NCBI GenBank assembly: GCA_036873135.1
Contig: JAPTYO010000002.1
Span: 41,097,452 to 41,161,451, forward strand
Length of the DNA: 64,000 bases
Direction of reading: 5' to 3'
Source of the DNA: Clarkia xantiana subsp. parviflora
Lineage: Eukaryota; Streptophyta; Magnoliopsida; Myrtales; Onagraceae
Shown: positions 1 to 10,223 of the stretch, one piece after another
Numbering within the stretch: position 1 is the first letter of the stretch
How the letters are laid out: each line of letters begins with the position of its first letter
Notes under the pieces: generated by a model
The model's input: the letters and a program-made list of their open reading frames with translations, nothing else
The model's database searches: none
Told to the model about the DNA's origin: nothing
Made by a program: the position numbers and the translations under genes

Positions 1-144
1 CTATTTTATACCTAGGCGTTTAATTCGTTCTTCACTTAGGTAATTTAGGATTCTAGTTAGCCTTAATTAACTAGTGGCGACTCTTTTCAAAATCCACGTT
101 TTCAAAACGTATTTCGCCTTAGGTCGGATTTTTAGGGTCTGACA
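1..144 (+). mobile_element. 3' end of an LTR (same family as the solo LTR at 36674-38590)
   Basis: The last 144 bases match the 3' end of the complete solo LTR at 36674-38590, including the block around GTGGCGACTC and the terminal GACA. The left part lies outside the window, so it cannot be told whether this is a solo LTR or the end of a full element. It ends inside the remnant of a Mutator-type MITE (145-227), so it inserted into that MITE. No coding content. Confidence 0.8.
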
Positions 145-227
145 GTACCAATTCGGTACAAAAAAATACTAACGGTATGAACAGTGTAATTTGTGCAAAC
201 ATGTGGTACCAAAAGGACCCTTAACCC
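145..227. mobile_element. Truncated Mutator-type MITE, right end only
   Basis: The terminal segment, AAACATGTGGTACCAAAAGG followed by ACCCTTAACCC, resembles the right terminus of the complete MITE at 6627-7233. It is followed by TTTATTATA (228-236), which at the paralogous locus near 17419 is uninterrupted repeat sequence, so this is the likely 9-bp target site. The left half was removed or displaced by the LTR ending at 144. Confidence 0.6.
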
Positions 228-661
228 TTTATTATAATTGCCCACGTAAATTTCCAAGAAAGTTGCAGACACCATGTTCAATGTTGCAGATACACTTACA
301 AACACTAATTTATGTATTACGGACACAAGTGCTAAAATCTTCTATAACTTTGTAAAAATAAGTTCATCTCTTTCGGTAATCAGCAGTAAGAAACATGAAC
401 ACCAAGAACAACTAATTTCAGTATTGCGGACATAAGTTGTAAAATATGCTCGACTTTGGTCAAAATTACATCCATTTGTTTCAGTAATTAGGAGGAAAAA
501 ATATTAACACAAATAGTAACTAGTATAATATGCTCTAATTTACCAAAAAAAAATTCCAGGAAAGTTTCACGCACCATTACCAATGTTGCAACAGTTGTAG
601 CACCAGTATCAGTATTGTAGATACAAGCAGAAAAATCTGTTCGAATTTGGTAAAAAATAAA
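228..661. repeat. Degenerate AT-rich tandem repeat, copy Z
   Basis: Repeats of a roughly 190-bp motif marked by CATGAACACC, AAATTTCCAAGAAAGTTGCA and TTGCGGACA words. It aligns over its length with 17419-17840 at about 96 % identity by eye and less closely with 4241-4690. No open frame is conserved between copies. Origin unknown: it could be a satellite or the inside of a non-coding transposon. It continues at 1195-1237 after the MITE. Confidence 0.75.
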
Positions 662-1194
662 GGGTTAATAACTAAAAAACTGTCCAAGGTTTACCCTATG
701 TTAAAATTAGGTGTCTGAAATTTGAAATGTTAAAATGGACCGTCTCAACTTTCATTTTTGTTGAAATTTGGTGTCTCGGTGTGATTACTTTAGATAAGTC
801 AATTCCGACGAAACCGTCTGTCAAATTCGAGCTCTCATACACACTTCCTTCTCGTCATCTTGCCGAGACCGTCACCTAAAAAGTTGGTCACATTCGGGCT
901 AGTAAATCTCGCTCTATTGTCCTTGGAAAATGGCTCCACACCACCCTTCTAGAAACTTTTTTTTTAATGTTCAATTTTTAGATGAAATTTGACGATTTTG
1001 TGAAAAGTAAAGAGTGATGGATTATGAGTGGGTTGGTGGGTTGATGAAAATGATTGAATGGAGATGAAAAGACGCACAGAGACACCAAATTTCAACAAAA
1101 ATGAAACTTGGGACAGTCCATTTTAACATTTCAAACTTCAGACACCTAATTTTAACATAGGGTAAACGTTGGACAGTTTTTTAGTTATTAACCC
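662..1194. mobile_element. Mutator-type MITE, 533 bp, complete
   Basis: The element begins GGGTTAATAACTAAAAAACT and ends with its reverse complement. The inverted repeats extend about 115 bp with few mismatches. It is flanked by a 9-bp direct duplication AAAAATAAA (653-661 and 1195-1203). The paralogous empty site near 17842 carries that word once and continues with the same flanks, which proves the insertion boundaries. The 9-bp duplication fits the Mutator superfamily. No transposase frame is present, so it is non-autonomous. Confidence 0.93.
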
Positions 1195-1237
1195 AAAAAT
1201 AAATGAACACCAGCAGCAAACAGTATAATCTCTAATT
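1195..1237. repeat. Continuation of tandem repeat copy Z after the MITE
   Basis: The sequence matches 17843-17885, so it is the other side of the repeat split by the MITE. It ends exactly where a copia LTR begins, and the same junction is seen at 17885/17886. Confidence 0.8.
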
Positions 1238-1731
1238 TGTTGGATTTAGGGGATTAATACTACGGAAACAAAACCCTAGATACGTGCATGGTAACTAGTA
1301 CGCAGCAGAATAAGGTGCACATACCTATAATTTTCCTGTAGCCCAGGACCGTTGAGGGGAGTTCTCGATCCGCCGGACAGTTCCCGTAGAGGTTCCTGTT
1401 AGAGAAGCCCTTGGTGTTTCGGCCGAACTAGCTATATTATAGGGAGGAGGGTTTTCTTTTAATCTCGCCACTTAGGAAGAGAGAATTAGCATTAATAAAA
1501 CCTCCTAGGACTCCCTATTTATAGGAGGAGCAAAGTGGAAAGAGTCCACTTTACCCCTCACTAAAGTCGGCCGGCCACGTGTGTTTGGGAGGCCCAAAAT
1601 TGGGCCTCCCATGTCAATTGGGATTTTAGGCCTAGCCCAAAATCCCTAATATGACATTATCTAATTTCTTAGGTACGTGGACTTTATTAATGGGCTCCCA
1701 ATTACGGTGGCCCATTGGCCAAATGCTAACA
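1238..1731 (-). mobile_element. Copia-type LTR, minus orientation
   Basis: Starts TGTTGGATTTA and ends AAATGCTAACA on the plus strand, that is TGTTAGC... read on the minus strand. It is homologous to the LTRs at 17886-18429, 18922-19216 and 62533-63135. It contains CCTATTTATAGG, a TATA box in minus orientation. Relative to 17886-18429 it lacks about 58 bp after AGAGAAGCCC. About 24 bp of polypurine-side internal sequence follow (to about 1755) before a sharp junction with a Tat LTR fragment. Confidence 0.85.
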
Positions 1732-1755
1732 AACCCTACTCGCCGGAATGGGAGG

Positions 1756-2043
1756 CGGGATCGTGCCCGAGATACGCGGAATATGGGCTAACCACCCCAA
1801 CGGTTCACCAGGTAACTGAGGTACCTCTCCGCCTATAAAAGGGCAGAGGTTACCACAGATCACATGACGTTTTGAGATACATACTTTGAGTTTGCTGCTT
1901 GCCAGTTCATACGAGATACTCATTTAAGCATCGAAGAGGGATTCTGGGTCATCGCCCGGTCTATCCCCTCTTGCAGGATTACGAGGAGCAAAGGAGCTCG
2001 GGTCGCCGTCAAGACCGTACCGGAGTTCCACCGTGATCCAACA
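1756..2043 (+). mobile_element. 3' part of a Tat (gypsy) LTR
   Basis: Resembles the reverse complement of the element 2 LTR (35540-36276). It shares CGAGATACGCGGA motifs, a TATA box TATAAAA (1834-1840), the block around AGGGATTCTGGGT, and the terminal GTGATCCAACA. The 5' half is missing. It abuts an in-frame copia pol codon at 2044, so an LTR inserted into copia pol and sequence on its left was later lost. Confidence 0.8.
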
Positions 2044-3545
2044 GCAGCTATTTCTTCTGATAATGAGCCTCGTTCTTATAAGAGAGCGGTATAATATTCT
2101 AATTGGCGAACGACCATGGCATCCGAAATCAAAGCATTGGAAGATAATCATACGTGGGAAATTGTTTCTCTTACCCCGGGTAAGGAAGCTATTGGTTGTA
2201 AATGGGTGTACAAGATAAAACGCAAAGCAGATGGGACTATCGAACGATACAAAGCTCGCTTAGTTGCAAAAGGCTTTACCCAAAAAGAAGGGGAGGATTA
2301 CAATGAGACTTTTGCTCCCGTGGCCAAACTCGTTAGTGTTCGGTGCCTCCTATCCGTAGCTGTTGCAAAAAATTGGGGTTGCACCAGATGGATGTCCATA
2401 ATGCATTCCTTCACGGCGATTTAGCAGAAGAAGTTTATATGTGTCTTCCTCCAGGGTTTCGGCCTTCGAAGCGTGACCAAGTATGTCGATTGAAGAAGTC
2501 ACTTTATGGGCTGAAACAAGCTTCTCGAAATTGGTTTGCAAAGCTCACATCTGCTATCCAAGTTTATGGTTTCATTCAATCTCCAGCTGAGTCAACACTA
2601 TTTACATTTCGTAAGGAAGGTGTATTCATGGCAATCTTGATTTATGTAGATGACTTAGTACTTACATGGAAGGACCATGGTGCATGTTTGAAGTTTAAAC
2701 AATATCTTGGGCGATGCTTCAAAATTAAAGACTTGGGGCACTTGAACTATTTTTTGGGGCTTGAAGTTGCTCGATCGAATAAAGGTATATTTCTATGCCA
2801 GAGAAAGTATGCACTTGATATACTCGATGATAGTGGACTAACAGGTGCCAAACCAAGTAATTTTCCAATGGAGCAGCAACATCGCCTTCACAGTGAGTGT
2901 GGCGACATTATTTTGAATCCATCGCAGTACAGAAGAATGGTTGGAAGACTTATCTATCTTACAATCACTCGACCTGATATCACGTACGCGGTTCACATTT
3001 TGAGTCAGTTCATGAATGAGCCTCGTCAAGGACATTGGGATGCTCCAATACGGGTGTTACGATATGTTAAGAGCAGTCCAGGTTTGGGTATTCTACTTCG
3101 TTCACGGAACGAACTTAAACTCACTGCTTATTGTGACTCTGATTGGGCAAGTTGTCCAATGACTCGAAGGTCCACTACTGGTTATTTTGTCTCTCTTGGA
3201 GGTGCCCCGATCTCCTGGCGGACAAAGAAACAACCAACTGACTCTCGTTCCTCAGTTGAAGCAGAATATCGAGCCATGGCCAATGCCGCTAGTGAGATAA
3301 CATGGTTACGACGACTACTCGAATCTCTTGATACTTCTCAGGCAAGGCGGAAATTCACATTGCCTCGAATCCCGTCTTTCACGAAAGCACAAAACATATA
3401 GAAATTGACTGTCATTTCGTTCGGGAAATCGATATGTCTCAACCAAACACCAGCTGGCGCGGATATCTTCACAAAGGCACTCGGTTCACAGCAATTTCGG
3501 TCAAACTTACCCAAGTTGGGCATTTGCTATACACACGCTCCAACT
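2044..3545 (+). pseudogene. pol: Copia pol fragment: reverse transcriptase and RNase H
   Basis: Copia reverse transcriptase begins mid-gene immediately after the LTR fragment. Visible motifs: W-x-x-x-M near the start, [33 protein letters not shown], catalytic YVDDL (about 2645-2660), then RNase H with DSDWA and SVEAEYRAM. Integrase, protease and gag are absent. Lesions: in-frame TAA at 2092-2094, a frameshift near 2375 (the frame of 2116-2385 passes to that of 2343-3401), and another near 3350 where the sequence before the conserved HIEIDCHF region is disturbed. It cannot encode a working polymerase. Its own 3' LTR follows at 3556. Confidence 0.9.
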
Positions 3546-3555
3546 TGAGGGGGAG
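3545..3555 (+). other. Polypurine tract of the broken copia element
   Basis: TTGAGGGGGAG sits immediately before TGTTAGG, the start of the 3' LTR. This is the usual site where plus-strand DNA synthesis is primed. Confidence 0.8.
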
Positions 3556-3745
3556 TGTTAGGAATATTCTGGTCTAAATGAGGCAATATTACCTAAATAT
3601 TGCTCCATTATTCCAAATCTCTCTTGTATTTATACATAGTTTCCATTTTATGTAGGTAATTACATGCTTTCTATTTTATGTATTATGTAGTATATACATA
3701 TTGTACGTGGATACAACTCATTCAATAAGATTATCATATGATTCA
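3556..3745 (+). mobile_element. Copia 3' LTR, about 190 bp
   Basis: Starts TGTTAGGAATATT right after the polypurine tract. The end is placed at GATTCA because repeat sequence shared with 5180 and 7315 resumes just after it. Short LTR with CTTGTATTTATACATAG in the middle. The 5' partner is missing, so the right boundary has no target-duplication support. Confidence 0.65.
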
Positions 3746-6617
3746 ATCTTTTATTGAAAAATTCAAAATCAATCATCAGAGATGTCCATAAGCTGAAATT
3801 GCAATTGACAGCTCACAAACAAAGAATATGAGGATTATCTAAGATGCGACATAATGAACTGAAATGAGGCTAGCTTCTTGATGAAACTTGTATATTGAAG
3901 AAGGATGATACTAAAACTGAGGTTTATTTGCTCAAATCAGATATCAAATCAACATATATAAGAACAACTGAACTAATACATGAAGCTATCAATTAGAAAG
4001 TAGAAATTCATGACTCCAATCAAATCTTATTAACAGCTCACGTCAAAGTACTAGTGTACACATTCTTAAATTTCTTAATATATCTTATAAGATTTGGACA
4101 AATATATATTCAAGCAACTATAGAAAATAGTATCACATGGTAAAGTAGTAAATTCTACTCGAATATGGTGAAAAAATCGTTCTATACCTTTCAGTAATCA
4201 GTAGCAAAAAACATGAACACCAAGGACAAACAGTATAATTTACTATAATTGCCCACAAAAATTTCCAAGAAAGTTGAAGACACAAATGTCCTATGTTGCT
4301 GATACACTTACAAACACTAATTTAGGTACTACGGACACAAGTACTAAAATCTTTTCTTACTTTGTAAAAAATAATTTCATCTCTTTTAGTAATTAGCAGT
4401 AAGAAACATGAACACCAACAACAACTAAATTCAAAATTGCGGACATAAGTAGTAAAATCTACTCGACTTTGGTAAAAAAATACATCCATCTCTTTCAGTA
4501 ATTAGGAGGAAAAAATATGAACACAAATAGTAACTAGTATAATGTACTTTAATTGACTAAAAAAATTTCCAGGAAAGTTCACGCACCATTGCCAATGTTG
4601 CAACAACAGTTGTAGAACTAGTTTGATCAATTTTGTAGAAATAAAAAGATAAATCCCTTCGACTATGGTAAAAAATAAATGAAACTCTCTTTCATGAATC
4701 AATTGCAAAAAATATGAACACCAGCAGCAAACAATATAGTCTCTATTCTCTCTGGAAAAATTTCCAGGAAAGTGTCAAACCCATATCCAATGTTGTTGAC
4801 ATAGTTGCAAACACAAGCAGTATTCAAGAAACGATGAACAGCATTCCCAGAAATATGAATAGACCGTACCCAGATAGAACTTGTGTTGTAATCCAAAATT
4901 ACAGTTTCAGATCACTCACATAATCACTATGTGAATCATATAATGCAGCAAACATTAACAATCTATTCATTTCTCAACTTAAATCACAAATCCAATTCAA
5001 AATGGGTTGAATTAAGTTGAATTAGAGTAGGAAACAAACCAATAAATATCAAGGTAAATTCGATTTACTAAGTTGAATTAAGTCGATCACGGTTTTGAAT
5101 GAAGAAAAGAAACCAAATCGTAACATCGACAAAGTGACTTCTTGTAGAATTTTGAACAACATTGTGGATCCTTAGTAGGTTGGAATCATTGCTTGAAAAA
5201 AAGTCAAAATCAATTTCTAGCTTACAAACGAAGAATCTGATGTTAAACAAACCACTTTTAATAATATTGCAAACCTAAATAGTTAAATATTCTAGACATT
5301 TGTAAAAAATAATTCTTCCATCTTTTAAAATAACCAGCAGCAAAAAACATGAACACCATCAGCAACTAGTAAAATCTGGTCGAATTACTTAGAAAATTAA
5401 CATGAAAGTTGCAGACATCATATCTAATGTTGTAGACACAGTTGCATTCACCAATATGAGTATTGAAAACACAAGTAGTAAAATCTCCTCGATTTTGATA
5501 AAAAAATCGTTCCATTTCATTTTGTTGTATCAGCATGAAAAAAGATGAACGCAGCAGCAACCAGTGTAATATGTTGTAATTACCAAGAAAAAATTCCAAA
5601 AAAGTTACAAAAACCTTTGTCAATGTTGGAGCCACGGTTGCTCATTGACTTAGGTCAAAAAATAATTCCATCTATTTAAGTAATCAGCAGTACAATACAT
5701 GAACCCCAGCAACAGACATTATATTGTGCTCTAATTACTCAGAAAAGATTTCTAGGAAAGTAGGAGTCACCATATCCAATGTTGCAGAAACAGTTACAAT
5801 GAGTATTCTAAAACAGTGAACAACATTTCCAGCAATATGAACAGATCAAACCCATGTTGAACTGATGTGGTAATCAAAATTTCAATTTCAGATAACTCAC
5901 ATAATCACTATCTAAATCATATAAACCACCACACAGCAACCAATTATTGAATTTCCAAATTAAATCACCAACAAATCGAGAATTATATCAAGAAAGTTAC
6001 AAACACTATTGCCACTGTTGGAGCCACAGTTGCAGACACCAGTTTTGGTATTGCAGACAGGAGTAGTAAAATCTAATCGACTTAGGTCAAAAAAATAATT
6101 CCATTTCTTCAAGTAATCAGTAGTATAAAACATGAACCCCAGCAGCAAAATTATATTCTGCTCTAATTATGCAGAAAAATCAGCAGTAAAAATTCATGAA
6201 CCCCTGCAGCAAACATTATATTCTGCTCTAATTATTCAGAAAATTTTCCTGGAAAGTAGCAGACACCATGTCCAATGTTGCAGAAATAGTTGAAACACCA
6301 TTTTCAATATCGCGGACAGAAGGAATTTTCTTGAAACAATGAACAACATACCCAAAAATATGAACATATTGAACCCATGCAGAACTAATGTTGTAATCCT
6401 AATTTCAGTTTCGGATCACTCACATAATCACTATGTAAATCATATAAACCACCAAACAACAACCAATTATTGAATTCCCAACTTAAATCACAAATCCAAT
6501 ACAAATCCCCATAAATCGGGAAATATATCAACAAATCTAATTCATATCAAACTGAATCAACACAATCAATAAATCCACTCCAGGTATTTTCGATTCTCTT
6601 CAATATTTAGACAGTGA
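3746..6617. repeat. Complex degenerate tandem repeat, copy X, two block types
   Basis: Block A (about 160-195 bp, marked by CATGAACACC or CATGAACCCC) recurs near 4210, 4405, 4515, 4710, 5346, 5538, 5697, 6128 and 6190. Block B (marked by TCACTCACATAATCACTATG) recurs near 4827-5007, 5813-5960 and 6334-6480. The leading part, 3840-4140, recurs at 7353-7561 continuing at 17225. Only short open frames occur, and they are not shared between copies. No terminal repeats are recognised. I cannot assign it to a transposon class. Confidence 0.75.
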
Positions 6618-6626
6618 TTAACTAAT

Positions 6627-7233
6627 GGGTTAAAGGTACTTTTCATACCACATGTTTGACCGAATGTGGCTTTTAGTACCGGATGTTTAGTTTTGTATAC
6701 TTTTTGTACCAAACGTTTGATAAAATGTGGCTTTTGGTACATCCGTTAGTTGGCCGTTAGTTTTGGTCGTTAAATGACATGTGCAAGTCACGTGATCGAC
6801 TCTAGACTTTTAATTTTGTTCAATTTAGTCCCTCAAATATATTCCTAAATTTTATTTTGTTTAACTTAGTCATAACACGTCAAAATCGGACCCAATTAAA
6901 CCAATCGAATTCAATTAACATAGCCCCATTTGAGTCAAATTTACCCAATTGGGATAGGTCCCAATTGGGTTCGATTTTGAAGCTTTAAGACAAAATTAAA
7001 CAAAATAAAAGTTATGAATATATTTGAGGGACTAAATTGAACAAAATTAAAAGTTTAGAGTCGATCACGTGACTTGCACATGTCATTTAACGACCAAAAC
7101 TAACAGCCAACTAACGGATGTACCAAAAGCCACATTTTTTCAAACGTTTGGTACTAAAAGTATACAAAACTAAACATCCAGTACTAAAAGCCACATTCGG
7201 CTAAACATGTGGTATGAAAAGTACCTTTAACCC
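6627..7233. mobile_element. Long-arm Mutator-type MITE, 607 bp, complete
   Basis: Begins GGGTTAAAGGTACTTTTCAT and ends with its inverse. The arms are about 245 bp each and leave only a short centre, so a transcript would fold into one long hairpin. Flanked by the 9-bp duplication TTAACTAAT (6618-6626 and 7234-7242). No coding capacity. Same family as the remnant at 145-227 but different from the MITE at 662-1194, although both begin GGGTTAA. Confidence 0.93.
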
Positions 7234-7242
7234 TTAACTAAT

Positions 7243-7561
7243 TTGAATCAAGTTAACAAATCCTCCACAAATTACTTTATGTATAGTTTTGAAAAGCTTC
7301 GTGAATTGTTTGCGTGTTGGAATCTATGCATGGAAATATTCAAAATCAACCATCTAAGATGTGACATAATGCACTGAAATGAGGCTGGCTTCTTGATCAA
7401 ACTTGTAGATAGAAGAAGGATGAGACTAAAATAGAGGTTTATTTTCTCAAATCGGATATCAAATCAACATATATAAGCAGAATTGAACTAATACACGAGG
7501 CTATCAAGCTAGAAAGTAGAAATTCATGACTCCATTCATAATCGTATTAACGGCTCACGTC
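7243..7561. repeat. Left part of tandem repeat copy Y
   Basis: Positions 7353-7561 repeat 3843-4050 and continue without a gap at 17225 once element 1 is removed. The last five bases ACGTC (7557-7561) are the left target-site duplicate of element 1. Confidence 0.8.
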
Positions 7562-7753
7562 TGATGAATATACGCCCAATTTGAACCCGTTGACTTCCGA
7601 ACCGTTGTATTTTTATCGTCCCATTACCGATTGTAAATCGAAACTTCAACCTGAACACTTCGCGAGAACATCAACGGCTCGGACGGGGCCGAAGCGCCCG
7701 TCCGACCAAGGTAAACTCACCTAGGTGAGGTTGGGTGGCCACACCCGACCACC

Positions 7754-7860
7754 CCTAGGAGAGATCGGGTCGGACAACCCGATCTCTCCTAGGAGGGATG
7801 GGGTTGGCCAACCCCATCCTCCCTAGGAGGGGTTGGGTGCCCTCACCCAACCCCTACCCT
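7754..7860. repeat. Chain of hairpins in U3 of the 5' LTR
   Basis: 7754-7793 is a palindrome with 17-bp perfect arms (CCTAGGAGAGATCGGGT) and a 6-base loop. 7788-7827 is a perfect 40-bp palindrome centred on TTGGCCAA. A third with 12-bp arms follows around 7828-7855. Adjacent hairpins share the CCTAGG hexamer. The arrangement suggests expansion by slippage at folded DNA. Confidence 0.9.
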
Positions 7861-8035
7861 TGGGGGTCGGATTTCTTCCCCCCCAAGGGCCCCTGCGCCA
7901 TTTTCGGACACCCACACCCGGTTCACGTCGCCTACCTTCTCCGTATCCTAAGGTCTTAATTATGCACTTAAAGGTTAATTAATTGTGTTTAAAGGTTAAA
8001 CGATGTCATTAAGCCACCTTAATGACACCGTTGCC

Positions 8036-8043
8036 TATAAATA
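8036..8043 (+). promoter_or_regulatory. TATA box of the element 1 LTR promoter
   Basis: TATAAATA preceded by GTTGCC and followed by CCCCACC, about 310 bp before the end of the LTR. The same word lies in the 3' LTR near 16903. Transcription would start about 30 bp downstream. Confidence 0.7.
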
Positions 8044-8346
8044 CCCCACCTTCACAACTCATTTGGGCATCTTGGCAATTTGGATTACTTTGCTCTGACA
8101 TCTCTCTAGTTTATCTTTCTAAGAAGAATACTGACTTAGGCATCGGAGAGGGTTCACCAGGCACCACCCCCCCCTCCGTGTCTGGTACTGCCCCTTCTGC
8201 AGGGTAGAAGGAGAGAAGAAGCAAAGGAAGGAAGGAAGGACATAGGTTGAGACAGGGCAACTCAGGAATACCGGATCACACACATCCCCAGTAAGGAGCG
8301 AGATCAAAGCCGACCACCCGTTGACCTAGACCTCATAACCTAACAC

Positions 8347-8360
8347 TTGGCGCCGTCTGT
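8347..8360 (+). other. Primer binding site, probably tRNA-Asp
   Basis: TTGGCGCCGTCTGT lies one base after the LTR. TGGCGCCGT is complementary to the 3' end of plant tRNA-Asp as known from the family. Element 2 has the same site in minus orientation at 35530-35539 and element 3 at about 54931-54942. Confidence 0.75.
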
Positions 8361-8396
8361 AGGCTTCGGACAGAAAGCCTGGCTATTACACGAGCT

Positions 8397-10223
8397 ATGA
8401 CGAACAATAGGGTGTCTAGGCACCAACGCCCACCCGGGGGCAATGGGCGGAGAAGAGAACCCATACCCCCAGGGAGGCAGCCTAACCCTGGGAAGCAACC
8501 AATGCATCCAGAGCCCCAAGAAATACCACAGCCTCCTCAACAACAGAACAACCAGGAGGGAGGACCTTCACGCCCAGCTGGGGCTGAGTCCTCCACAGCC
8601 TCCACCCCCCGGGCAAGAAGGCCACAGAGAGAAAGAGAACAACAGGGAGTGCCTTCCCACAACACGGCACCCCCTGAGGGATATTATTATGAAGAGCAAC
8701 CCCAAAGGTACCCGTATGGGATGCCGGCACAGAGAGATGGCAACCGCGCCCACACAGCGTATGCAAGGCCGGCATACACCCAAGGGACTTACACTGAAGC
8801 TCATGAAGAGGAGCAGATCCCAACAGAAGAGCACTACTCGCACCCTCGAGCAGAGCAGCGAGAGGAACAAAGAAGATATTACCAGGAGCCACCCCCAGAG
8901 GGAAGGCAACAATTCGCGCCTCCTAGGCAACAGCAGAGCAACAGGGCTTACACCCCGCTTGGGGAGGAAAGACAAGCAAGACCTCCAAGGAGGCAAGGCT
9001 TCTATGAAGCACCCCCACAGGCGTACCAAGGGTACACCTACAGTCCATACCAGCATGGACAAGGGAACCCAGTAAGCCCAGTCTACAACTACAGTGGGTA
9101 TCAGAGGGATTATACTCCGGCGCAGGTGATGATCACCCCGGAGGAGATAGAAGCCATGATAACCCGGAAATTGAATGAGTCAAAGAAACCCAGCCTGCAT
9201 TGTCTAAGTGACAAGACAAACCACCCTTTCACAAGGGAACTGGAGATGAACAGGGTGCCAGACTCCCTGCACACAGTGCAAATTGCAAAATACAATGGGA
9301 AGGGAGACCCCCTAGAGCATATCCAACAGCATGAGGCCTCCCTATTTGGGAGGACCACTGATGAAAGGTACAAGGCACTCTTATTCCCAAACACCCTATC
9401 AGGGGTGGCCTCACATTGGTTCTTCAGTCTACCCTCTGAAAGCATCCACTCATGGGAGCAGCTAAAAGCTAACTTTCTGCAGAGATACCTAGGGGAGAGG
9501 AAACTCCTCAAGGGAACAGGCTCCATTGATGATGTGAAACAAGAATACGATGAATCCCTGGCCAGCTACTATACTAGGTTCAACCAGAATATTGCAGACA
9601 TCCAGGGAGACATCACCGAAGGGGAGATTATACGAGCCTTCATCAGAAACTTAGGTCGCTTTGGGTCAACATTGGCTGAAAAGATGGCCAAAAAGCCAGC
9701 AAGCACCTTGGAGGAGCTTGCAGGAAGAGTTAAAACGCATATCGACCTTGAAAGGCACAGGGCAAGCAAGAAGGCCAAAATCCAGGCAGCCAAGGAGGAT
9801 AATCAAAAGCCAAACAAAGGCAAGCCACCCCAGGCACCGCAGCATGCAAGGCAGCAGGAATGGCGTCCGCCACAGCAAAGAAACCAAATGGGTGAACCCT
9901 TAAAGGCTAGAGAAATAAACGTCATTAAGTTCATCCCACTGAACGCCACTCCAGCCACCGTACTTAGAGAGATGCGGAACCAAAAGCTTTGGTCACCCCC
10001 TGCAAGGTGGAGAGCCCCAATGGTGGGAAATCACAAGGATAGATGGTGTGACAACCATGAGGCTTATGGTCACGACACAAATGAATGCTTTAGCCTAAAG
10101 CTAAGCATAAACAACATCGTCCAGAGAGGAGAACTGAAGCAATTCATAGACCATGGGGGCAACAGTATGCAACTAGGGCCATCACAGAGAGACAAAGGCA
10201 AGGAAGGAGGAGGAGTGGAGTGA
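8397..10223 (+). CDS. gag: Gag polyprotein of element 1 (608 aa)
   Basis: Forms the particle that packages the element RNA. Residues 1-240 are a Pro/Gln/Arg-rich, low-complexity N-terminus. Residues about 298-430 form the retrotransposon gag domain (KYNGKGDPLEHIQ... WFFSLP... RYLGERKLLKG... RAFIRNLG). A basic stretch follows near 460-490. A zinc knuckle of the Tat type, C-x2-H-x4-H-x4-C (WCDNHEAYGHDTNEC), is near residue 550. The ATG at 8397 is the first in the frame after the primer site. No stop or shift interrupts it. No protease follows in frame, unlike element 2. The TGA stop is part of GTGA, which overlaps the start of the next open frame. Confidence 0.93.
   Translation: MTNNRVSRHQRPPGGNGRRREPIPPGRQPNPGKQPMHPEPQEIPQPPQQQNNQEGGPSRPAGAESSTASTPRARRPQREREQQGVPSHNTAPPEGYYYEEQPQRYPYGMPAQRDGNRAHTAYARPAYTQGTYTEAHEEEQIPTEEHYSHPRAEQREEQRRYYQEPPPEGRQQFAPPRQQQSNRAYTPLGEERQARPPRRQGFYEAPPQAYQGYTYSPYQHGQGNPVSPVYNYSGYQRDYTPAQVMITPEEIEAMITRKLNESKKPSLHCLSDKTNHPFTRELEMNRVPDSLHTVQIAKYNGKGDPLEHIQQHEASLFGRTTDERYKALLFPNTLSGVASHWFFSLPSESIHSWEQLKANFLQRYLGERKLLKGTGSIDDVKQEYDESLASYYTRFNQNIADIQGDITEGEIIRAFIRNLGRFGSTLAEKMAKKPASTLEELAGRVKTHIDLERHRASKKAKIQAAKEDNQKPNKGKPPQAPQHARQQEWRPPQQRNQMGEPLKAREINVIKFIPLNATPATVLREMRNQKLWSPPARWRAPMVGNHKDRWCDNHEAYGHDTNECFSLKLSINNIVQRGELKQFIDHGGNSMQLGPSQRDKGKEGGGVE

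Larger units (their letters stand above)
7562..8345 (+). repeat. 5' LTR of element 1
   Basis: Begins TGATGAATATACGCCC and ends CATAACCTAACA. The TATA box TATAAATA is at 8036-8043, followed by a likely R region. The U3 part carries a chain of near-perfect hairpins (7754-7860). A GGAA run and a C-rich run sit near 8170-8240. Compared with the 3' LTR it differs at a handful of bases and lacks two of three copies of one hairpin. Confidence 0.95.

Noticed and set aside
8443..9075. Frames of 130-210 codons overlapping gag of element 1 on both strands
   Set aside because: Shadow frames of the Pro/Gln/Arg-rich gag N-terminus.
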